From the NCBI RefSeq assembly GCF_003573695.1, contig NC_039359.1:87958566-88022565 (forward strand): a DNA stretch of 64,000 nucleotides. Reading direction: 5' to 3'. The stretch comes from Papaver somniferum (lineage: Eukaryota > Streptophyta > Magnoliopsida > Ranunculales > Papaveraceae). Shown piece after piece: positions 46,036 through 59,329 of the stretch. The translations under genes were made by a program, and so were the position numbers. Position 1 is the stretch's first letter; every line of letters starts with the position of its first letter. Under the pieces are notes generated by a model. It had not been told where the DNA came from and made no database searches. It saw only the letters and a list, made by a program, of their open reading frames with translations.

Positions 46036-47050
46036 TCAACTAAATTTGACAACAAGCTTGAGATAGCAACACTTGTGAGTTCGACCGAGCAATGCTCTAA
46101 CACAAGCTGCTCTAGAAAAATTGCAATTCATAATAACGTGCTCTGAAGTTTCGAGTTGCTGTTGACAAAAAGGACAAGAGTCTATCAACACTGTTATAGC
46201 CAGATTAAGAACATCTCTTGTAATTGGAGATGCATTTACAGATGAACTGACGGATTCTTGGTAACATTGGTAGCTTCCACAAAATTTTAAAAATCTTTTG
46301 CATTCTTGGACCCACCGTGTGAGAGATTTAATTATCTGCAAACATTTTCCGATAGAAAAACTTGACAAAGAAGTTGTTATTTTTCTCGGGGAGCCAAATA
46401 AGTTTGTCGTCCTGATTTATATGGATCGAAATATGAAGAATTTCGCGTATTGTTTCCCGATCAAACAGCTCCACCAGAACTGACATATCCCATGACAATG
46501 AGTCAGCACAAAAAAGTTGATGAACATACATATATAGTTGACTTGAAGTGCATCCCTAATTCGGCTGAGGAGTAGTAGAGAGGTTTGGAATCCATCGATG
46601 TTTCCATATAAGAATCTTCTTACCATTACCAAGAGTCCAGCAAATATGTCGTTGAACAAACTGCAGCTCTGAAATAATGATTCTCCATGACCAGGTGGTA
46701 TTACTCTTCTTTTTTAAATTGAAGAGTTCTCCATATGGATAATATTTAGCTTGTAACGATTTACCCATGACAAATTCAGTATCTGAACAAAGCTTCCAAG
46801 CAGATTTTTTTCCAAAAGAGCTATGTTAAAAGTATGCATATTATCTCTTAAACCTAGGCCTCCTTCCTATTTTGGTTTTTAAACTCTTTTCTATGTAAAT
46901 GATATGTTTCCCTTTATTATATTTCTTATTCCTCCAGAAAATTTGTTGAGAAGAGTTCATCTTGTTTATTGTTGTGTCTGGTAATTTAAAATTGGTCATG
47001 TGATAGATGGATTGCATTGATAACATGTTTTATCATAACAGTTCTGGCGA
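46036..47050 (-). mobile_element. LINE (plant L1-type) fragment: RT C-terminal region and zf-RVT
   Basis: In order on the minus strand: SIYHMTNFKLPDTTINKMNS and FWRNKKYNKGKH (46841-47026), typical of the end of L1 reverse transcriptase; then AKYYPYGELF, WSWRIIIS, FVQRHICWTLGNGKKI and IWKHRWIP (46556-46768); then the zinc-binding zf-RVT motif CPFCQQQLETSEHVIMNCNF (46120-46180). Frameshifts and stops are many. Neither the catalytic FADD box nor an endonuclease is present. Confidence 0.85.
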
Positions 47051-47129
47051 CTTCAGACATATTGCTACAGTTCGAATATATATATTTTGTTTTATCAGCA
47101 AGAAAAACATATCTCCAAAAATATATATT

Positions 47130-48625
47130 AGTTAAATGCTAGCTAATATTGAGTTGTCCAAGAGGTGTTTCAGTTGTACAGTTGGATATTGGTTGGAATT
47201 GACAAGACCGAATCTATGTGCTTATTGCATATCTTGAGAATATTTTTGGTTGTGAAAATTCCTTGGTGTCCAAACTACCTTGGTCTATAAACAGTGAAGT
47301 TTGTTCTTCTTACAAACTTATCCCGAGGAAGGAACTTCATTTTGTAAACACTGTTGTAGACGACTAATAGTATTACTTGTAATACTATCTTGGAGAGGTG
47401 ATTAACCTAATTAGGAGAAATATCTTACATTCGCTAGTTTAAAGACTTCTTTGGTATCAAGAAGCGTCTACTAGTACCGTTGGTGGGAAACTAGAATTGC
47501 ATTGTTATTTTATCGATTATTGATTTGATTGACTAACTGTTGTTAACTCTTGACTGAACCTAGTTTGAATATTCTTGAGAGCCTTCTGTTCTAACATAAG
47601 GTCACTCAAACTAGATTAAGAGACTAGCGATAGTTTATATCTGACACTGACTTGTGGGCATCCATTGTTAACAGACTCTGTTATGTTGTGATCGATCATA
47701 AGTTGGAATCAAGTTTGTTATTGTGCGGGTACAGAATACTATTGAAGATTTTAAGATAAAAATATTCTCTTGTTGGTTTCCTATCTTTGTGATTTTCTTC
47801 ATGCACAAACTTGATCAGCTCTTGTTGGTTTCCTATCTTTGTGATTTTCTTCATGCAAAAACTTGATCAGCTGGGATCCGAGTGGATCTGGTTTATCTTT
47901 TGATAGACTTGTTATTTCTAGTCGTGTTTAGATCGACAAGCTACCATTTGGTGGTACTCCTCGGTATCCGGATCTGGTAGTTCTGTATGAATTGATCTGG
48001 TTGACTTGTTAATCTAGATCTTGGAAGATCTAACCTGACAAAGGAGTTTATCGATTTAAACAGAAAAGCCTTTATCAAGCTCAACTAGAATATCTCCGAT
48101 TAACTTCTTGAGATAAGAATAGTGGGTACCAAACATGATTAATCCTTTACTGTTTGGAAGAAGATCGAAAGGGTTGAGTGCTTAAAGTATTCATAGAGGC
48201 TGAATCAATTTAAGATAGTGGACTCTATCTTAGGATTCACGTGCATTGTCCATATAGGTTGTAGGCACAAGGATATTGAGGAAACTAGGGGTAGTCTACT
48301 TGGTCTCAACTATACGAAGTTGGTAGTGGTCTTTGTATAATGGCTTAAATCTGAGAGTATTCAAAAATAGACTAGGTCTCGGGGTTTTTATGCATTTTCG
48401 GTTTCCTCGTTAACAAAATCTTGTTGTGTCTTTACTTTCACTTTTCACAATTAAAATTATTGTTTTAGTTATAATTAAAAGTAAATACAATGTACGTTAA
48501 TCCAACACTTGGGTTGATCCCTATAGTTTCAAGTTCGATTTCGAAATTATACTATATGCCAAGTGTATACCTTGTGGTTGTTATCTTATTGACAGTTTCT
48601 GTCCATATAAGATCACGCAATTATC
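47130..48625 (+). repeat. LTR fragment related to the SIRE-like LTRs
   Basis: TTTCCTCGTTAACAAAATCT, followed by TGTTGTGTCTTTACTTTC, matches the equivalent part of the solo LTR (TTTCCTCGTTAACAAAATTC, 17135). It is the usual 3' part of such LTRs. Further shared features are the GATCTGGTT/GGTAGT-rich text. No coding region. The limits are approximate. Confidence 0.55.
47769..47872 (+). repeat. 52-bp tandem duplication (two copies, one mismatch)
   Basis: CTTGTTGGTTTCCTATCTTT... to ...CTTGATCAGCT occurs twice in direct succession (47769-47820 and 47821-47872), differing only at ATGCACAAA/ATGCAAAAA. Confidence 0.95.
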
Positions 48626-48632
48626 AGACCTG

Positions 48633-49188
48633 GGTTGCGCAGACGCGAACACGACACAACGCGTACGCGAACACTACAAAATTCTCAAAAAATTAGGACG
48701 CGGACACATATATTTATATATACAATCATGTATTTATACAATAAATTTAATTGTTTCGATCCTAAAATTATAAAATGATGCTTCATGTGTATAAATTTCA
48801 AAATAAAAGAAGAGATCGTTTGTTTATACATACCGAAGATCAAGCAATCAGTCTCTATTAAACACATGGCACAATCAAAATGCATTCTTAGAACAACACA
48901 TGCCTAACCAAGGGTATACGTGATGTCATTTCCAATTACAAAACCTTAATAAAGACCTAAGTGATTGATCTAAATGTTCGGCTTTATTCATTTAGTTGAT
49001 AATAGTAAAAATAATGGAAGAAGTTTAAATGAAAATGAAAAGAAAGACGCTTCAAACCCGAGTCATCAGTGCGTCCAAACCAGACGCGCGCAGGACGCGC
49101 ACGTTGGTGCGTCGGACACGCATCGTGTCAGCGTCCAACGTGGACACGGCTCAAAAAATGCAGCGTCCGTGCAACACAGACTTATAGG
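48633..49188. mobile_element. CpG-rich TIR element (candidate MITE)
   Basis: The ends are inverted: CTGGGTTGCGCAGACGCG on the left and, complemented, CTGTGTTGCACGGACGCT on the right. The terminal parts are rich in GACGCG, GGACGC and GACACG, in contrast with the AT-rich middle and surroundings. No transposase frame is seen. It lies between an LTR fragment and a LINE fragment. A target duplication could not be read with confidence. Confidence 0.55.
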
Positions 49189-49214
49189 TTGATATCGAAA
49201 ACATTATGGTGTAC

Positions 49215-51260
49215 TTGGTATATATCCTCATCATTTTAGAGGGGTTTAAGACAAGGTGGCCTGCTTTCTCCCTACCTTTTCCTAATTTATTTGGAGATTC
49301 TTCATAGTGGATAAAAAATATCGGGGTTCAAAATAAATAAACATGCCCCTAACATTTCTCGGCTACTCTTTGCCGATGACGGTTTTCTATTCACAAAAGC
49401 CAATTTAAGGGAAGCAAAAAACTCCTAGATATTCTTCAATATTCATAGAAATTACCTGGAAAATGGTTAATATTCAAATAAATGAGATCTATTTCAGTCC
49501 ACGAATTCATCCAAACACGGAAAAATAATTGTAAAAATCCTAAAAGTCCCGTTAGTGATAAAAAATGATAGATACCTCGGCACCTACTACTCTTTGACAA
49601 GAAAAGGAAAGATAACTTCGAACCTCTTCTACAAAAGTACTATGCTGCCATTCAAAGATGGAAATTAAAACTCTTTTCTCCAAGCTACCCCACATACCAA
49701 ATGCAAATTCTTGCATTTACCTAAAGAAACTCTTGATCAAATATATAGAATCCAATGAGGCTTCTGCTGGAATAAAGATAAGGCGACGAAAAGATGTGGA
49801 CGTATTAGAGCTTGGGTCAATATGTGCAAGCCTATTTCTCAGGGAGGGTTAGGAATTAAAAATCCACTCCACTTCAACATAGAACTTCTCACAAAACTTG
49901 CAAGTGGGTTGTTCACGGATCGTAATCAACTATGGGCCCAACTTCTATAAGCTAAATACTATCCAAACTCCCACCCTCTAGATTCATCTAAATCGTCTTA
50001 TCTATTCTGGATCTGGACCAGTATACAAAAAAGTCTTAATCTAATTAAGGGTAGTTTTGTTTGGAAATTAAAAAAACGGAGTCTCTACAAAAAATTGGAA
50101 AGACCAGTGGATACTTAATGCTCATATATCTTCTCAACCAACTAACATTCAAGATCAGTCACCAAAAGTTGTTCAGGAGATGATGACAGAATAAAATAGA
50201 TGGGACCAAGAGAAACTAGACAATACTTTCATCCGGATGTCATAGCAAAAATTTAAGATACAACGCCAAAGAGACCAGACTAAGACAAAATCAGATGGAA
50301 GCATGATCATTCAGGAAAGTTCATTGCTAAGATTATATACAATTATCTTATAAACCAAGATCAATGAATTGATAACTTAATGGACTTTTCTTGGAGAAAA
50401 TTTTGGAAAATTCAAGCAATCTCAAGAATAAGATTATTTATTCTTCCAGGATTGGAGCCCTTAATTCATATACAAATGCACAATTCTAATGAACAGGAAA
50501 CCGAACAACATTTATTCAGATTTTTTCCTTTTGAAAGAGTCACATGGTTCGGTTTCTCTCTAGAAGCCATTAACAATAGAAGTAGCACAGACTTGATAAA
50601 TGATTGGATTAGAGATTGGTTAACGGACCCAGAATTTTCTCAATATTCAGAAAATATAGCCACAGTATTATGGTTCATATGGAAACATAGATGCACTAGT
50701 CTTTGAAAATACTAATCCGGAGCCGTTAAAATTGATTGATCTGATTGATAGATACCTGAATTTTACTCCTGCTAAAGTTATCCAGAAAGGAACTACCCAA
50801 AAGAAAGGAAACATAACTAAGAACATTTACTGGTCTCATTTGAGAACAAATTGGATAATATTTACTGATGTATAATATAGGAAAGAAGACTCCTGTATGG
50901 GTTACGCTTTTCTTATTTATTCAGTGGATCATGAGACTTTCATGTATATTTCGGCGGATTCAGAGTGGGCTATTTCAGTGTTTCATGCTGAAGCAAAAGC
51001 CTTGCTAAAGGCAACTATTAAAAGAGAACATTTTGTCGAGTGTTTCCTTAGTCACCGACTGCAAAGCTTTGGTAGATTCCATCAACAATGTTAATTAGTG
51101 CAGGAAACTCTTGGACAACGGAAAAAACTTTGTAGGAAATCAAGATAATTTTGAGAGAATTACCCCAAACTCAGGTGACATACATCAATATAAAGCATAA
51201 CAATACTGCGAATTACATCGCTAAGGGGTTAAGGATAAAAAATCTTCAACATATATCTAC
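49215..51260 (+). mobile_element. LINE (plant L1-type) fragment: RT, zf-RVT and RNase H
   Basis: RGLRQGGLLSPYLFLIYLEI (about 49237-49300) and the catalytic LLFADD (49363-49380) identify the reverse transcriptase. AAIQRWKLKLFSP near 49650 and the region around QETEQHLFRFFPFERVTWF (about 50500) follow. Then comes RNase H with WIIFTD (where the usual DGS reads DV) and SVFHAEAKALLKA (about 50970-51010). Stops and frameshifts run throughout, so it is dead. The 5' half is missing. Confidence 0.85.
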
Positions 51261-51392
51261 ACAATTACAACAAAATTTTCAAAAATCTAGCATCTTCCAA
51301 TGTTTTTGATAAAATAAAATGAAATTGTAAACCTTACGCGCTATAACTGCTAGCCTTCAATATATATTATTTTCATCAAAAAATTAATATTC

Positions 51393-51546
51393 CAGTGGAT
51401 GGGAAAGATTAAAAGACAAAGAGAGAAGGATAATCCATTCATTAGAGTTAGTCTCTGTTACATAGATATATCCCTTTATATACAATAGGAATAGAACCCT
51501 AGTTACTATATTGGGCCGAGCATCCGTGGGATAAATCCCTACAACA
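51393..51546 (-). repeat. 3' LTR of the decayed copia element
   Basis: 154 bp, minus-strand TGTTGTAGGG...CACTG. It matches 57715-57868. Confidence 0.88.
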
Positions 51547-54500
51547 CTCCCCCTTGTGCGGTCCAATAGAACTCCATATGTCGTACTTCTCATACAATGC
51601 TTCGGATGCAGGTCTTCAAATGTAATTCTCTCATAGATGACTATTGTGTCTAAGCAATCCTTCATTAAAACTTTGACAAGGAAAAACCCGTAGGACAAAA
51701 CCATGGTACAACTCTTCACATGTAGTACTTCACATGTTGTCTCGTATTTTACATGTTGTTTGATCTTCAAGGACCGACTAGTCAAAGTTAATTGCCTCAT
51801 TAAAACTTCGCCAGGAAAACCCAGAGGGACAAAACCTGAACTAAAGAAAAGGAATACAATATTAAGCAAACTTAGAACATAGTTGGACTTGAATATATTG
51901 CCTCATTAAAACCTTGACAATGAAAAACCTAGTGGGACAAAACCTTGATGAAGGGAAAAGAGTACAACGTGACAGATGCAAGTAAAGGTGATCCTCTGCA
52001 GATTACCACTTTGCTCCGTTGATGTTGGCTAGTTGCTTCACAACTCTTAAGGCAGAAAATCCTCGTGGTAAAGACAATATCCTTAGCTGGGAAATTACAT
52101 TCCCGGTATTTGTTGTTGTCTCATTGAAAACCGTGCCGAGTAACAAAACCATGTGGGAAAAAACAACCTCGGTGAAGGATTATAGTGCGACACACCATTA
52201 GATGCTCCCCCTGATGTCAAACGATTTTCATTAGTCTAATGTAGTCAAAAGGAGTTTATCACACTTTACTTTGGTGACTTGAATGTTTATAAGACCATGT
52301 TGTTGATTCTGGAAGTTACGTTGCTTAACATACTATCACGTTTCATTTTTTTTTATTCCGATATTTTCAGTAATATCAACGCGATCTTTATGTCTTCAAC
52401 GTTCAACATACTTGATGTTTTTAGTATTGTCTCTCTAAAAACCTTGTGGGTTAACAAAACCCTTTGGGAAAAACTATTCTCGGTCGAAGGGAAAAAGAGT
52501 ATAACACATCTTCAATTTCGAAGTAAAATATGTCGGCATCATATTCTTAGATCCTCCTCCTGATGTCAGCATCTCCCCCTGACTACTTTCAGAGTTGTTC
52601 CAGACAGTTCCTTTAGTCATGTACTTTTCGAAATTGAATATCGGCAATGACTTAGAAAATAGTCTACCATATCTCCCCATGATCAATTTCGTTGGAGAAT
52701 AGATTATTGTTCCTTCATAATCAACAACCTTTGGATTGCAGTTCCTTTAGCATTCCTTTGTCTTTGTAGGGATAAAACAACTCATGTCAATAGTTACTTT
52801 TAAGTACATGATTATATTCATTGTATCATTCCAATGACGTTGCGTTGGCGTTGAGCTATATCTAGCTAATAAGTTCCATGAGGATGCAAAATTTTATCGA
52901 GTACGTTATTATACTAAGTACAACAATACGTCTATTGTACTTAGATATGGGAATTTCATCTCCCAACACATCTTCGTCATCTTCATTTAGATGAAATGGT
53001 CACTTACTTACATTTGAACATCGACTAATCATGGGAGTGCTACCTGGATGCATGTATTTGTTAAATTTCCTGATAACTTTAGACAAATGCAAACTGGTGG
53101 GATAATATACCACAAGCTCAGTACTCGATCGAGATTTTCCCAGATTTTTTCATCTCAAGTTCGGATTTCAAATAGCTTTTAAGGTCTCTTATTACATTAA
53201 GAGTACCCATCTTGTTTGTACCATCGACATAGATAGCTACAATTTCAAATCAGGAACTTTCTTGTGAATACGCAAGGAAAAATAACTTACTTTTCTATCC
53301 CCTCCAAATCCAATAGTCACTTAGACGGGTATACCACATCTGCCTGATTGCTTCAATCTATAAGTGAACGCTATATCTAACTGTAAACGCACTCTGTGGT
53401 TTAGAGTCACTTAATTTGGGTAACAAAAGGTTATCAAGTACTTTTGTAAATATCTTTTATCTCTTGATTCTTTCAGAGATACGTAACAACCACATACATA
53501 TGCTTCATTTCAAGTCCTTTTGAAATTACCAAGCTAACTAAGTAGCGGAACACTATAAAGTTCATTACAAGAGAACAATTCCAGAGCTTTGTGAGAAACC
53601 TCGCGCCACAAGGTGAGCCTTTATACTTTAAGACTGCTTTCTTCTCATTATGCTTTGTGACAAATTAATCATGTATGTCCAATAGGATTTACACTTGGTT
53701 GGTTAGCACTACCACACCAAATACTTGTATATTTGTAAAATAACCAAATTCAACCTGGATTGTATAGGCCAAATATGCTCTTCGTTGACATTAAGCAACA
53801 AGGAGATTGGTTCAGTCTCATCTTGCTCTATTTTATTAAGCAAGTGTATATGAAATTAATCATCAATATGCTCGCATGATCTTTCCATTGACTCATGCGC
53901 ATTCTCATATTCCACCAGGAATGTCATTGTTCTCTGGAATCATTAAACTTCGGAGCGTCCTCTAGTTTGATTCATGCACATATTCATAAAAAATCTTATG
54001 AGTTCTGATGATATAAATAAGTTGTGCCTCACTCACCTAAATCCTTTCTAGGTGAGGATTGATCGAACCAAGTGGTCACTCCAACTTATTTTATGGAGCC
54101 ACGGACTCAACCATACTTCCACCGAGTGTAGTTGCAACGCCTTAGTCTATGGTATATATCCCTTATTGAGGATTTGTAACCTTGCATGTAGGTTTACAGC
54201 TGGTATGTGTGATCTCATCACTTTAGCGACATCAGTGTACATTCTGAAAATCGATTATTCTTTGTCCCTTTACATTTACATTTGTGGAGTACAAGAATCA
54301 ATGTGAGACATAGTGGGAACACACCACGACAGTTCCTGTCGTTCCCTTAGAAAATAATTTTTCTTATCTCCCCCTAACGACGGGAATACTGTCTCATTAA
54401 AATGACAACCCGCAAATTTAGCGGTAAGAGATCTCTTTCCAAAAGTTTTAAAATGCAGATAATTGTTGGGAACTCATTTCCAATATAACTACTCAACAGT

Positions 54501-57500
54501 TTTGAAGACTCATCATAGTACGATGTGGAGTCGTAATGGCACATATATCGTGCAACAAAAAATACGTAAGAACACAATTGTCAGGCTTAAATCCAGTTAC
54601 CAACCGGTACGCAGAAAAGGTTGACTAATATTGGGTTCTAAAAATGAATTAAGTAAGATGCGTGTAATATTGCATATCCCCAAAGCAATAAAAGATAGGT
54701 TGGTACGCATAACCTATTCCTTAGACACAATTTATAAACTTTGATGATAGCTTTTGTGAGACCATGGGATATATGATGCTCTACATTGATCCTATTAAAC
54801 ATGCAATAACCATTAAGTCCTTACATGTAAAATATGTGCTAGTGGTTTTCCAAATGCAAATTTCTCGGGAACTATAATTAGTCCAAAATGTTAAAAAATT
54901 CACCAGAGCCATAAGTCACTTTAATGGTCCGCATTCTGCACGAATATTTTTCTAAATTTCACCTTATTTTCTTTGTAATATGTAAATTTTACAATTTGCA
55001 TCTTAGGATGGTCTAGATCCTGTTTTACTGAAGACTTTGTATAAATGAGTGATATGCTTTCTTACCTAAAAACATAATGGGAAGGGGAGCTGTTCATCTA
55101 GTACTTTAGAAAACACTTATTGAGAGATATGTCATCACTTCGCATTCTATCAATCTTTTTCCCATTGTACCGTCCACTCAAAAACAGTGATGTACGTATG
55201 ATTCATTTCAAAATGAAACATCATGTCACAACCAAAGTGCCTTTATGGTTATGTCAAAGCCTGTATGAGTCAATTCCCAACATTTCATCGTCGGAGTGAA
55301 TATGGATTTAATAATCCAAATACTATAGTGATTTACATTTCACTAGATTGACTCATTAGTTTCTCTAAGATATATTAGAGACTATAAAAGATGCAATCAA
55401 TTACATTCTCATCATTGTGAGTTTCCATATGATATCCACTTGCATGGGTCTCTTTGGAATTCAACAAGGTGATTAGCTCTCGGTACATATAAAGCTTTTG
55501 TGACTTTTAATCTTTGTTCCATCTTGGAAACAAAATTTAAGCATCGCTTCGCTCGATTATCCAATATCGTAGTCACACATTATAAATAATTAGTTCAAAA
55601 ACTAGTGTATATTCCTTAAATTAGTGGGAGAAAAACCACTATCAGTTAGATATTGAATCTTGGGAGATTTAATAAGTGGTGTGGCCTTATTTGTAACAAA
55701 AGTGGGATTCAACTCAAGTACTTTAGAGTGAATATATGTTACGTTTCAGAGGGGATGATATACTTTTCATCCAAATATATCTCAAGTGCATTAGAAAATT
55801 TATGTTTAGTGGGAATGATGTACTTTTCATTTCATAAGCGCAGACATTGGATCTAATTCAATTAAATAAGATAGTCAATTTTCCAGGCAAAATTCTTGTT
55901 GCAATTAAAGTTGATGTGAAAATTGGTTGCTATTATGATACATACATTACATTGTATATACCAACATCTGTGACCAGGTGCATTTCCAACTCTTTAATTT
56001 ATGATGGGATCTAGAATTACATCTTAGATTCATCCTATATTCAATTGATACATGTACTTTAATGTCATTACTGCTGGAAAAAATAGTACGCCTTTGTCTC
56101 ATGATATATATGTCCCTTTTCACATGCTTTATATGAGTCGGTACGTCTAACCCTCGTTACATCGGGGTTCATTCCATTTTTCAATTTTACTACATTTAGC
56201 TTAATTTGAGAAATTTCTTTATCTCAACAGGCCAAGAGAAACTCACTGCACATGTCAACCAATTACTTTAGGTTGAATAGAACATATACTGGTTCGTCAG
56301 TATCATGGATGAAGTAGAGAAATGGAAATTTTCCGACTCATATCACCTCTTGTGAGTTCTTCCACAAAAATTAGGATACATGTGATTTTATTTGCAACGT
56401 ATCTTTTGAAAATATCGACTCTTTAATAGTCGAGTCAGTGGATTACATCCCACGGAACATTTCAAATTTGGGGAAAAAAATATCATGTATCCGATAATGT
56501 TGTTCAAGTACTTCTAAATCCCAAATGAATACATTGGAATCGAGTTGGTACAACCAATTGAATTAAAAAAAAAAACAGCATTCAACGATAACCAATATAA
56601 TATTCAAGATAACAATAAAACCAAAATTCTTAATGGTCGAGATCAATAGTCATAGTTTAAGTTGACCGTTTATATGATATGGACTAACCTATAATACAAA
56701 ACAGAAGGGGTTTTTCAGCTTGGACGGATGGATAACATTTTGAGAGACAAACATTGCATCCGACCATCCCAGTCTCATCCTAGCTAAAGACATCTGACGG
56801 ATAAAAGTTGCAACCTATTTTGTTATAAATTTAAATTGGTTGGTTCCCTCATAATTAGGGTTATAAACTTCATAATATGTATTATGAATGTGCATTGATT
56901 GGATTTCTTCGTTTAAATAAAATAAATACAATAGGAATTTCTTTTAAGAGTATTCTTTATGTATTTTAAGGTTATAAGCACAATACAATTTATCACTATT
57001 ATTATTTTTTTTAAATCAGTCAAGCTTTGTCAATCAAGTAGAACTGCAAAAAATAAAATACTTTGGTAGGAGTTTTTGTATTGATCATGTTTCCCCCTCC
57101 TTCATTTTGTATGTTTGTAGGAAGAAACCAGATGTGGATCAAAAAGTTATTTTTCAAGATAAAATTAATAACACGTAAGAATCATTTATCAAATAAACTA
57201 GATAACAACTATTTACATTTTTATTATTTAGTAAAATGATTTGGTATTAAAATGCAAAGGGTTTTTAAACAGATTGATGATACAATCTAAACAATAAAAA
57301 TTAGTCCATATCATATAACACGATATTATATTGGCTATAGTTGTATATGCATTATAATAACCATTATTCTTCATCAGGTATAAAAATAAAAATAGATGTA
57401 TATGTGGTTATTATAAAATCTAAACAAATTAAACGAAAATAAAAACAAATGTATATGTGATTATTATAAAAACTAAACAAACTAGACGAACCCACGCAGA

Positions 57501-57714
57501 TTATAAAGAAGGATTATCATCCAATCAATCACAACATACATATAAAAATATTAATTGAAAATAGGGGAAAGAAAAATAGAAAGTAGATCCAGCTTAGCTG
57601 GTTTAATTCCAATGATTCCAACATTAGCTCGACGATAATTGATGTCCAATAATCCATAAAATAAATTCGATTCAATCTAGCTCTGTGGTATAGCTTCGTG
57701 TTGATAACGTTTTG

Positions 57715-57868
57715 CAGTGCATGGGAAAGATTAAAAGACAAAGAGAGAAGGATATTTCATTCATTAGAGTTAGTCTCTGTCACATAGATATAACCCTTTA
57801 TATATAATAGTAATAGAACCCTAGTTACTATATTGGGCTACGCATCCGTGGGCTAAAGCCCTACAACA
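57715..57868 (-). repeat. 5' LTR of the decayed copia element
   Basis: 154 bp. On the sense strand it is followed by AAACGTTATCAACACGAAG, where a primer-binding site is expected. Confidence 0.88.
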
Positions 57869-58043
57869 TATTCAAAAATAGAATGATTTTTTAGGGACCA
57901 TGGTTTTTCTTTGAGGGGACCATGGTTTTATTAGGCCACCTTCCTTATAGTTATAAGAGGTGTCCTAAAGCGTTGAAATGACTTACCTACCCTTAACCTA
58001 ATTTAATTTAAAATCAACCTAATAACCACACACACATATATAT

Positions 58044-58135
58044 AACCACCACCTCCTCCCACCACCACCGCCGATTACCACCACCACCACCTCCGACTAT
58101 CACCACCACCAACCACCGATTACCACCACCACCTC
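58044..58135 (+). repeat. CCACCA-rich simple repeat
   Basis: Imperfect (CCA)n with interspersed CCGATTACCA and CTCC units, flanked on both sides by TATATA runs, inside the TIR element. Confidence 0.9.
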
Positions 58136-58284
58136 TATATATATAGCTTAATTTAAAACATTAACAAATATATTCTCACAAACCCATTACTTGTCATTCG
58201 TTTTTGGTTGAATAAATGAGAAGTAATCCCAAAAATGAGTTGAAAATGGAAGTTGCAGAGAGGTTTAATGGAGGGTTTTTTCAG

Positions 58285-58995
58285 AGAAAAGTTCGGTTAC
58301 GTCGCAAAAAACAAGTCTCAGCCAAACTTTTAGTTCGGTTACGTCGCAAAAAGTTCGGTTATCACGAATTGATTTTTTCTTAACCGAACTCAGAGTTCGG
58401 TTGACTCGTAAAAAATACTTTTAACCGAACTCCTTTTATTAGAACAACACAAGTCCATAAGTTCGGTTCCTTCGGCAAATAAGGATATCACCGAACTTTA
58501 AGTTCGGTTGGTAGAGCAATTTGATATGTAACTGAACACACAAGATGTACTCAAATAAATTGTTAAGTTCAAAGTTCGGTTACCTACCATTTTATACTAG
58601 GTAACCGATTATAGCATTGTAACTTTGGTTGTTGTTTTTTTTATCCGTGAGCTCAGTTAGATACGCTTTTGGATAAAAGTTTGCGAACCAACCGAACTTC
58701 TTACCTTGGAACAATTTTTTTTAACGTAAAGTTCGGTTGGATAGTTGGTTGGTATGAACTTTACGTACCAACCGAACTATGTATAGTTGGTAAAATTTTG
58801 TTTTCACGTAAAGTTCGGTTAGTTATTGTTTGCAAAGCAACCGAAATTCTAGACCCTAAAGTTCGGTTACATTGCGGGCAAACCAAACATTACACTGTAC
58901 GACCAAAACCTTCATTAACAAGCGAGTTCGGTAACCTGCGTGTTTGGAAAACGTAACCGAACTACACTTTCAGGTGTGTTCGGTTACATGTTCTT
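58285..58995. repeat. Array of about 20 AGTTCGGTTA units in alternating orientation
   Basis: AAGTTCGGTTACGTCGCAAA occurs near the start, and the core GTTCGGTT or its complement AACCGAAC then recurs roughly every 20-50 bp. Examples of facing pairs are TTAACCGAACTCAGAGTTCGG (21 bp in place, core AACCGAACTC/GAGTTCGG) and AAAGTTCGGTTGGATAG...CCAACCGAACT at 58728-58788. Many pairs could form hairpins. Confidence 0.9.
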
Positions 58996-59095
58996 GACAT
59001 ATGGTAACCGAACTGGCCCAAATCTACATAAAAATTTTCATTTTTGTTGAAAGTTTGGAGCAATTAAACCAACATTATCTAAGTTTGAAGCATAC

Positions 59096-59329
59096 CTGAT
59101 AACCCAAATGCTCTTCCTCCGGTTGTGGTTGGTATAATCCATCATTTTCATCTTGAAATTGAGTTTGGGGAAGAATACAATCACCATCTAAGAAATAACT
59201 CATATCCGGATCATTGTAAAGATTAACAAATACTCTAGGAGAGAAAGGAGATGAAGATTCAGTCGTGCTATCATCAATTGAATCATCACTTGAATACTCA
59301 AGATTAGTGAACTCAATTTTTTTTCCCAT
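59096..59329 (-). CDS. Exon 1 of an unrecognised TIR-element protein (78 codons, acidic)
   Basis: It starts ATG at 59329 (MGKKIEFTNLEYSSDDS) and carries NDPDMSYFLDGDCILPQ and QPQPEEEHLGYQ. At TATCAG/GTATGCTTCAAAC a splice donor is likely, because the related exon at 60179-60379 breaks at the same place (GATCAG/GTATACTTCTAAA). Without splicing the frame runs on to a stop at 59075. The conserved piece DPDM.Y.LDG.D is shared by both. Acidic N-termini of this kind occur upstream of FAR1-type or other transposase domains, but no such domain is present here, so the family is unknown. No downstream exon remains in this element. Confidence 0.5.

Larger units (their letters stand above)
51393..57868 (-). 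mobile_element. Full-length but decayed short-LTR copia retrotransposon
   Basis: 6,476 bp between 154-bp LTRs and flanked by the 5-bp duplication TATTC (51388-51392, 57869-57873). The element is read on the minus strand: the 5' LTR is at the right, and the 3' LTR is preceded by the purine tract AAGGGGGAG. No frame of useful length survives. The best coding trace is LTAKFAGCHFNETVFPSLG near 54365-54430, the linker after copia integrase. The LTRs differ at about 12 of 154 positions by eye (about 8%), so it is an old insertion. The related remnant at 11185-14314 and 24489 is its diverged sister. Confidence 0.88.
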
